Source: JAWPMT01 sp965601475 (GTDB lineage Bacteria; Bacteroidota; Bacteroidia; Cytophagales; Cyclobacteriaceae). Taken from it: 64,000 bases of DNA. The position numbers and the translations under genes were made by a program. The stretch is taken from NCBI GenBank assembly GCA_965601475.1, contig OZ271832.1, forward strand, positions 5,146,001 through 5,210,000. The letters run 5' to 3'. Under the pieces are notes generated by a model that searched no databases, was not told where the DNA came from, and saw only the letters and a program-made list of their open reading frames with translations. Positions 58,052 through 64,000 of this stretch are shown piece after piece. Position 1 is the first letter of the stretch. The number at the start of each line of letters is the position of its first letter.

Positions 58052-58809
58052 CCGACTCCCGGAATGGTGCCTGTCTGAATTGTGGTGAGCCGCTCTACGG
58101 CCATTTCTGTCAGAATTGCGGTCAGAAGGCAAAGGTGGGTCGTCTCCAGGTGAAAGAGATCTTGACCGAGTTCTTGCTTTCTCCTTTTCACATCGAAAAT
58201 CACGGATTACCCTGGACCTTCTGGTGGCTATTCGTAAAACCTGGAGAGGTGATTCGCGCCTATGTTATGGGTAAGCGCAAATTGCTCTATCCGGCGTTCC
58301 GGTATTTGGTGCTTGGTGGTACGATTGCTACCATCATTTCAAAGCAATACAAGATATTTCATATCAACCTGGAAGATGTCCAGGTACCCTTCCTCAACTT
58401 CGTTGACAGAGAGTTTTTTGTTTATGCCAACGACAACCTAACCCTCTTCAATCTCCTCGCCATTCCCGTTTTTGCTTTGGGGACCTACATTTTCTTTCGA
58501 CCGAAGGGGCACAATTATGCGGAAAACCTAACCCTTCAAGCCTATATCACGGCGCAGCAACTGTGGACGCTCATCATTATCTTTCCCTTCCTCCAGTTTT
58601 TTCCAGGTGCGAAGCCGATCATACTGCAGGTGTATACGGTTGGCACTACACTCTACAGCGTATATGTTATTATGAAATTCTTCCGCATGTGGAACACGTT
58701 AGGTTTAATGCTGATGGCATTGTGCCTCATTTATTCTTACATTTTGCAGTTTACAATTACCTATGGCTTCTATCTCCTCATAGGGAAACAAGTGAGCTTA
58801 AGTCACTAG
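58048..58809 (+). CDS. DUF3667 zinc-ribbon membrane protein
   Basis: A 253-residue protein. The ATG at 58048 overlaps the previous stop by 4 bases; a TTG at 58042 would add two residues. N-terminal zinc ribbon 'CLNCGEPLYGHFCQNCGQK' (two CxxC pairs), then the DUF3667 signature 'FVKPGEVIRAYVMGKRKLLY' and four to five membrane helices. DUF3667 proteins are common in Bacteroidota and of unknown function. The overlap ties it to the Rieske cluster, though members elsewhere often sit next to unrelated genes, so its link may be incidental. Confidence 0.85.
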   Translation: MTDSRNGACLNCGEPLYGHFCQNCGQKAKVGRLQVKEILTEFLLSPFHIENHGLPWTFWWLFVKPGEVIRAYVMGKRKLLYPAFRYLVLGGTIATIISKQYKIFHINLEDVQVPFLNFVDREFFVYANDNLTLFNLLAIPVFALGTYIFFRPKGHNYAENLTLQAYITAQQLWTLIIIFPFLQFFPGAKPIILQVYTVGTTLYSVYVIMKFFRMWNTLGLMLMALCLIYSYILQFTITYGFYLLIGKQVSLSH

Positions 58810-58921
58810 ATCATTCATTCACTTTCCAAAATCCCCCATTGGTAATTAATATGACTAGGTTGGCGTTTGTGACTTTGTGGTTGGCTGGCAATCATTTACT
58901 TTGCCGGTTGACCCATTCCAG

Positions 58922-59524
58922 ATGGCACTAGGATCTAACCTTAAGAGGAAAAAAGAAAAGACTGAATTGGTCGAAGAGCCCAACGCAAAGTCTGCAGCAG
59001 AGACACTCGTAGAAGTGGAGAGTGAAGAAGTGGAACGTGAAACGGTGTCGAATCCATTGGCAACAACCGAGGGTTTGACGGCAACCTCGTCTCGGAAAAT
59101 GCTCGTCATCTTTAGAATTTCCGGAGAGCAATACGGTATACCCATAGCGGTAGTGAAGGAAGTTGTACCCTCCCCCCGTGTTACAAAAGTACCGCAGGCA
59201 CCAGATCACATATTGGGTATGGCGAATGTACGGGGGCAGGTATATGCCGTGCTCGATGTAGCTTCCAAACTGGGCCACCCCACCACGGAGATGGACCTCA
59301 CACCTTATTTGCTGGTACTGAAGACCAAAAACTACAGTACGGCATTGCATATTTGGGGAATTCCAAACACCAAAGAGATCAACGGGGAGAGCCTCGATAC
59401 CTCTTACGAATTTACTGCTCAGGCATCCCAGGATTTGACTTACGTGGAAGGGTTGATCAAGGAAAACGGCGAAATCGTTGTCCTTTTGGATACCGAAAGG
59501 ATGGTAGAGTCCGTCAGTATCTAA
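58922..59524 (+). CDS. cheW: CheW-domain chemotaxis coupling protein
   Basis: A 200-residue protein. The ATG at 58922 is preferred over an upstream GTG at 58877. The first 65 residues are an acidic, low-complexity extension (Glu/Val/Ser). The rest is a CheW domain: 'VIFRISGEQYGIPIAVVKEV', 'VPQAPDHILGMANVRGQVYA', 'DLTYVEGLIKENGEIVVLLD'. CheW links chemoreceptors to the CheA kinase. The extended N-terminus is longer than in the usual 150-170-residue CheW. It lies 22 bases ahead of the first chemoreceptor. Confidence 0.92.
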   Translation: MALGSNLKRKKEKTELVEEPNAKSAAETLVEVESEEVERETVSNPLATTEGLTATSSRKMLVIFRISGEQYGIPIAVVKEVVPSPRVTKVPQAPDHILGMANVRGQVYAVLDVASKLGHPTTEMDLTPYLLVLKTKNYSTALHIWGIPNTKEINGESLDTSYEFTAQASQDLTYVEGLIKENGEIVVLLDTERMVESVSI

Positions 59525-59546
59525 GTTGCGAACATAAGGCAGGCAA

Positions 59547-62063
59547 ATGAATTACAATAGTTGGACCATTCGGCAAAAGATGATGCTCCTGATTCTGGGA
59601 GTTACGCTTTTTACTTATGTGGCTACCATCGCTTATTTCAGCATTTCCATTAGGGACAATGGACTGAGGGAAGGTAGAAAATTGGCGAGTGCGATAGTGT
59701 TGCAAAAAGCGAACGAAGTGAAATCCCGATTGGCAGAAGATGTGGCCACGGCTCGTACCATGGCATCCATCATCAAGAACTACGTCGCCTTTGATCCCGT
59801 CACACGGCGACAACAGCAATTTGAGTTATTGACTTCCGTCTTACTGGAGAATCCCAAATACCAGTCGACATGGTTGAGCTGGGAGCTGCGGACTATCGAT
59901 CCTACGTGGGACAAGCCCTATGGCCGCCAGAGAAGTACCTACTACGTGAAAGACGGAAGTGTCAATGCCACCATCGACAGGGTGGACCTTGACGGAGATG
60001 TAGAGGGTGGAGTATACCTCTACTATAAGCGGAATAAAAAGGAGGGAATCTCCGAACCTTATTTCTATCGGAATTACGACGAAGACGACGAGGAGACCGA
60101 GCAATTGCTGGGAACGTCCGTTTGTATACCGATTCTGCTCAACGATGAGTTCATTGGGCTCATAGGTTCGGATTTGTCCCTATCGGAATATGAGGAAGTC
60201 ACAGAGTTCAAAGCCTACGACAACTCCTATTCATTCCTGCTAGCTGGAAATGGTTATATCGTAGCGCACCCGGACGCCAACTTGATCAACCAATATGTGG
60301 ATACATTGGCGGTCGTGAATGGCCTTGATATACCGTCCATAAAGTCATCCGTAGATGAAAACGGCTATGTCTCCTACGAAACGAAGGATGCCAGTGGTGA
60401 AGATGTGTTTCTGAGCTTTGCGCTCGTTCCCGTGGGTCGATCTGATGGTTTTTGGGCGATTGGTACAGTAGTGCCACTTTCAGAGATCACCAAATCCTTC
60501 AACAGCACGCTTCAAATCACATTGGTTGTTGGCGCCCTTGGATTCCTGGTTTTGGCGTTGGTCGTTATACGAATTGCCAGGGGGATTAGCGGCTCTCTCG
60601 AAAACTCCAATCATTTACTCAAGGCCCTGGCACAAGGGGACTTCAACGAGAACAACCGTCTGGCAGTGTCAGGAGGAGATGAGCTTGCTCAAATTGCAAC
60701 CAGTGTCAACAAACTATTGGATGAGTTGAAGAGCAAGGCCGAATTCGCCAAGCGCATCGGCAATGGCGATTTGGAATTTGAGTTCACTTTGAGCGGCGAC
60801 AACGATGAATTAGGAAATTCCCTTTTAATGATGCGGCAAAACCTTCAGATGGTCATTAAGGATATCAAATCCGTGGTGACTCAGTCGGTTGAAGATGGGA
60901 ATATGTCGGTGAGTATTGAGACTGAGGGCAAGCTTGGCGTGTGGCAGGATATTGTGATATTGGTCAATAACTTACTCAAGTCTGTTGACAGCTCTTTCGA
61001 TGCCGTCAATCAGGTGGTAAATGCCATGGCAGAGGGGGACCTATCAAAGCGATTCGAACTGGAGGTCAAGGGAGATATGGAAAAGTTGGCCGGCAACCTC
61101 AACACTGCACTCGACAATCTGAATGATCTCATGAAGCATATCATCGAGAGTGTCGATGCGGTGGGCGACTCAAGTCTGGAGATGCTAGGGGGCAGTGAAG
61201 AAATGAACGTCAATACTTCTGAGATTGCCTCAGCTATTAGTCAGATGAGTGCAGGCGCCCAAAATCAGGTTTCGAAAGTGGACGAATCTTCGAACCTGGT
61301 TGAAGATATTATGCAGTCGTCTACCAGAATGGGGGAGCAGGCCGAGGCGATCAACATTGCTGCTAAACAAGGAGCAACGGATGGAGAGCAGGGCTTGAAA
61401 CTTGTGCAGAAAGTAGGTTTCAGTATGAAGGATATTTCGGCGTTTTCCCAAGACACCAGTCACTCTTTCAAGGTTTTGACGGATAGGTCCCGGGAGATCA
61501 CGCGAGTACTTGCCGTTATTTCGGACATCGCGGCCCAGACTAATCTACTGGCATTGAATGCCGCCATAGAAGCTGCGCAAGCTGGAGATGCGGGTCGAGG
61601 GTTTGCCGTGGTAGCGGAGGAAATCCGGAAACTGGCGGAAGATTCTCGCAAGAGTGCGAAAGAGATCGAAAAACTGGTCAATGATGTCCAGAATGATACG
61701 GAAGAGGCTTCCAAGGTGCTTGAGGTAATGATCGAGAGCATCAAAGGAGGAGAGGAAGCGTCACAGGAAGCATCCACATCTTTCAAGTCCATAGCAGAAT
61801 CTTCCCAGAAGACACTGGAGCTTTCTGAGCAGATCCTGAATTCCGCCCAGGGTCAGATAGGGGATATCAAAAACGTTGTCAGCATCACAGAGGCCATCGT
61901 GGTCATTGCCGAGCAGACTGCAGCGGGCACTGAAGAAGTAGCGAGTTCAGCTTCAGAACTATCCGCAGGTATGGAGAGCTATATGAACAAGTCTCATCAG
62001 CTATCTCAGATATCTGAAACGCTGAAGGGCCATATGGGTAGCTTCAGCCTGAGGGAGGATTAG
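59547..62063 (+). CDS. Chemoreceptor with dCache sensor and multiple HAMP-like units
   Basis: An 838-residue methyl-accepting protein. Membrane helices at about 12-32 and 321-345 flank a dCache-type sensor domain ('YYVKDGSVNATIDRVDLDGD', 'GISEPYFYRNYDEDDEET', 'GTSVCIPILLNDEFIGLIGS'). A first HAMP unit follows, then further HAMP-like segments ('RIGNGDLEFEFTLSGDNDEL', 'AMAEGDLSKRFELEVKGDME') up to about 535. The cytoplasmic signalling tip 'IAAQTNLLALNAAIEAAQAG' with 'DAGRGFAVVAEEIRKLAEDS' is at about 655-690. Part of a chemotaxis array with CheW upstream. Confidence 0.94.
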   Translation: MNYNSWTIRQKMMLLILGVTLFTYVATIAYFSISIRDNGLREGRKLASAIVLQKANEVKSRLAEDVATARTMASIIKNYVAFDPVTRRQQQFELLTSVLLENPKYQSTWLSWELRTIDPTWDKPYGRQRSTYYVKDGSVNATIDRVDLDGDVEGGVYLYYKRNKKEGISEPYFYRNYDEDDEETEQLLGTSVCIPILLNDEFIGLIGSDLSLSEYEEVTEFKAYDNSYSFLLAGNGYIVAHPDANLINQYVDTLAVVNGLDIPSIKSSVDENGYVSYETKDASGEDVFLSFALVPVGRSDGFWAIGTVVPLSEITKSFNSTLQITLVVGALGFLVLALVVIRIARGISGSLENSNHLLKALAQGDFNENNRLAVSGGDELAQIATSVNKLLDELKSKAEFAKRIGNGDLEFEFTLSGDNDELGNSLLMMRQNLQMVIKDIKSVVTQSVEDGNMSVSIETEGKLGVWQDIVILVNNLLKSVDSSFDAVNQVVNAMAEGDLSKRFELEVKGDMEKLAGNLNTALDNLNDLMKHIIESVDAVGDSSLEMLGGSEEMNVNTSEIASAISQMSAGAQNQVSKVDESSNLVEDIMQSSTRMGEQAEAINIAAKQGATDGEQGLKLVQKVGFSMKDISAFSQDTSHSFKVLTDRSREITRVLAVISDIAAQTNLLALNAAIEAAQAGDAGRGFAVVAEEIRKLAEDSRKSAKEIEKLVNDVQNDTEEASKVLEVMIESIKGGEEASQEASTSFKSIAESSQKTLELSEQILNSAQGQIGDIKNVVSITEAIVVIAEQTAAGTEEVASSASELSAGMESYMNKSHQLSQISETLKGHMGSFSLRED

Positions 62064-62151
62064 AAGAGATTGGCCCATACCGGAGAAAGAAGGGCCGGAA
62101 ATATTTTAAGAACCAGCCAGTGGAAGTTTAGTCGAATAAACTTTGAGAATC

Positions 62152-64000
62152 ATGCAATTGAAACACTGGACGATCAGAAAGAAAATGCTCTTTCTGATTT
62201 TGGGCGTCTCGTCCATTGTCTACCTCGTTACGTTGGGCTACATCGCATGGAATTTGAGAGCCAAGTCTATTGATGATGCAATCAAATTAGCGGATAGCAC
62301 TGCTTTGCAAAAAGCCGTTGAGATCAGGCGGGATTTCGAAGGCTATTTGTCACTTTCACGAGCCCTGGCATCGATTGTTCAGGGTTACCTGGAAAAACCA
62401 TTCTCCGAACGACGGGCACTACAGAGCGATTTGCTCAAAGATGTCCAATCCAGCAATGAGGATTTTGAGATCATGTGGATCAGTTGGGAAATGGGAGCTG
62501 TTGATCCCAATTGGACTAAAGATTTTGGACGGGAAAGGAATGTGCTGGTCAATATTGGCAATGGGACCAAGGAGATCTTTGATTCGACGGATCTATCAAG
62601 TTACGATCCTGATAATTTCTACTACACCCTGAGGGATCTTGGCACGGAGGGTATAGCTGAGCCTTATTCCATAGATCAAAGCAATGTCCTGTCCGACAAG
62701 CCACTCTACGGCACATCCATTGTGTCGCCGATTGTCGACGGAAACACCTATCTGGGGCAAGTGGGTTTTGATTTCAAATTGGATAGTTACGGAAGCACCA
62801 CTCAATTTGAAGGCTTTGAAAATGCCTATGCCATATTGCTTTCCGCACGAGGGCGCATAGTCGCGCATCCGTCTGACCTACTGCTCAATCAATATGTAGA
62901 CACACTTTCGTTTCTCAAAGACATCAATGTGTTGGAAATCCGGGATCAACTTGCATCCGGTGAATCTACTTCCTTCAGATCGTATGATTCCGACCTTAGC
63001 GAAAGTGTACATGTGACCTTCGCGCCAGTACCGGTGGGAGATTCGAAGAGTTTTTGGGCAATAGCGACCGTAGTGCCCTATTCCGAAATTACTGCTTCAT
63101 TTACTTCGACCCTAGTTACGACAGTACTGATCGGACTACTCGGTTTGGCATTACTCATTGCCATCGTGCTTTCCATAGCCAATGCCATTTCGGGGCCCTT
63201 GGAGCGGTCCGGCGATTTATTGAGAAGACTGGCGGAAGGGGATATTGACGAGAAATACAGGCTCGACGACACGCGCGGAGATGAGGTCGGAGCTATTGCC
63301 GTGGCTGTCAATAATATGCTGACAGAACTCAAGAAAAAGGCCGATTTCACCATGGATATAGGCCAGGGTAAGCTCAATGGTGATTTTGAGCTTTCTGGGG
63401 AAAACGATCTTTTAGGTTCTTCATTGATCCAGATGAGAGACAACCTGAACATTGTGATCAGCGATATCAAAACTGTGGTGAGTCGTTCCGTGGATGAAGG
63501 TAATATGTCGGTGGAAATAGACACTGGAGACAAGCTTGGCGTCTGGAAAGACATCGCTATGCTCGTCAACAATTTGCTCAAGTCCGTGGACAATTCCTTC
63601 GATGCTGTGAACCAGGTAGTCAATGCCATGGCTGAAGGAGACCTTTCCAAGCGGTTCGACCTGGAGGTGAGAGGCGACATGGATGAGCTGGCTCAAAATC
63701 TCAACAAAGCGCTTGACAATCTCAATGACCTGATGAAACATATCATCGAGAGTGTCGATTCAGTTGGGGATTCGAGTCTTGAAATGCTGGGAGGTAGTGA
63801 AGAGATGAACGTCAATACCTCCGAGATAGCTTCAGCCATCAGCGAGATGAGTGCCGGCGCCCAAAACCAGGTGCTGAAAGTAGATGAATCCTCCAACCTT
63901 GTGGAGGACATCATGCAATCATCTACGAGGATGGGAGAGCAGGCTGAGGCGATCAACTCTGCAGCCAAGCAGGGAGCGACAGACGGGGAACAGGGTTTGG
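62152..64000 (+). CDS. Second chemoreceptor, cut by window edge
   Basis: At least 616 residues, open at the right edge. ATG 62152 opens 'MQLKHWTIRKKMLFLILGVS' with a membrane helix at about 12-32. A dCache-like sensor is followed by 'FWAIATVVPYSEITASF', a second membrane helix (about 320-345) and HAMP-like units highly similar in sequence to those of the first receptor (63480-64000 versus 60890-61400). It stops in the window shortly before the signalling tip. Together with the neighbour it is clearly a tandem gene duplicate. It begins 88 bases after the first receptor's stop. Confidence 0.93.
   Translation, partial: MQLKHWTIRKKMLFLILGVSSIVYLVTLGYIAWNLRAKSIDDAIKLADSTALQKAVEIRRDFEGYLSLSRALASIVQGYLEKPFSERRALQSDLLKDVQSSNEDFEIMWISWEMGAVDPNWTKDFGRERNVLVNIGNGTKEIFDSTDLSSYDPDNFYYTLRDLGTEGIAEPYSIDQSNVLSDKPLYGTSIVSPIVDGNTYLGQVGFDFKLDSYGSTTQFEGFENAYAILLSARGRIVAHPSDLLLNQYVDTLSFLKDINVLEIRDQLASGESTSFRSYDSDLSESVHVTFAPVPVGDSKSFWAIATVVPYSEITASFTSTLVTTVLIGLLGLALLIAIVLSIANAISGPLERSGDLLRRLAEGDIDEKYRLDDTRGDEVGAIAVAVNNMLTELKKKADFTMDIGQGKLNGDFELSGENDLLGSSLIQMRDNLNIVISDIKTVVSRSVDEGNMSVEIDTGDKLGVWKDIAMLVNNLLKSVDNSFDAVNQVVNAMAEGDLSKRFDLEVRGDMDELAQNLNKALDNLNDLMKHIIESVDSVGDSSLEMLGGSEEMNVNTSEIASAISEMSAGAQNQVLKVDESSNLVEDIMQSSTRMGEQAEAINSAAKQGATDGEQGL

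Noticed and set aside
1..64000. tRNA, rRNA, riboswitch or T-box elements
   Set aside because: None was recognised by eye on either strand. A dedicated covariance-model scan would be needed to exclude short RNAs.

Overview
The window looks like a chromosomal segment of a marine or aquatic Bacteroidota of the Cytophagales type. This is inferred from the gene content: a SusC/TonB-like receptor, many lipoproteins with short lipoboxes, TPR and LytTR signalling, a VPS10/BNR-repeat protein, an arsenosugar cluster and DUF3667. It is supported by Bacteroidota-type promoters of the TTG / TAnnTTTG form. I saw no rRNA, tRNA, CRISPR array, transposase, integrase or phage gene.

Layout. 1-3700 is gene-poor: two small genes lie inside a mosaic of hairpin-forming intergenic repeats (at least six families, two to four copies each). 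3.7-11.0 kb holds a metallo-hydrolase-fold protein, a DUF6653-like membrane protein, a TonB receptor, an NTF2/PQQ-type sugar dehydrogenase fusion, an AraC regulator, a cytochrome c lipoprotein and a DUF1080 lipoprotein. 11.1-14.3 kb is an arsenosugar biosynthesis operon (DUF2064 transferase, peroxidase-like protein, ArsS, ArsM) closed by a strong hairpin. 14.3-18.7 kb is a minus-strand group: NTF2-like proteins, an Fe-S uracil-DNA glycosylase, a YHS protein, an AraC protein with two HTH units, and a WD40 propeller.

18.8-30.0 kb is one long minus-strand operon: an oversized pyruvate:ferredoxin oxidoreductase (NifJ), then RnfC, D, G, E, A, a Cys-rich membrane microprotein, a ferredoxin-NADP reductase-like flavoprotein and RnfB. 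It probably joins 2-oxoacid oxidation through ferredoxin to an ion-pumping Rnf complex, with a side branch to NAD(P)H. 30-41.5 kb is mixed: secreted hydrolases (M20 amidohydrolase, zincin, amidohydrolase-like lipoprotein), a Tat-exported aminotransferase, a MaoC hydratase and several unknown exported proteins. 41.5-46.3 kb has a TPR histidine kinase with a LytTR regulator, a bestrophin-like protein, a 30-residue microprotein with a good promoter, and an EF-hand protein. 46.3-52.0 kb carries a complete subclass B1 metallo-beta-lactamase, a BNR/sortilin-like protein, a thioesterase and tyrS.

52.2-58.8 kb is the most unusual part. Three separate proteins in a row each carry a Rieske [2Fe-2S] domain, fused to (1) a TPP-dependent oxidase/decarboxylase, (2) a glutamate-synthase-type FMN/[3Fe-4S] domain and (3) a ferric-reductase-type haem membrane domain. 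Between and after them lie two tiny membrane proteins, a membrane-anchored Cys-motif protein and a DUF3667 protein, nearly all overlapping by 4-8 bases. I read this as an undescribed membrane electron-transfer system. The window ends with CheW and two tandem, recently related chemoreceptors with multiple HAMP-like units; the second runs off the end.
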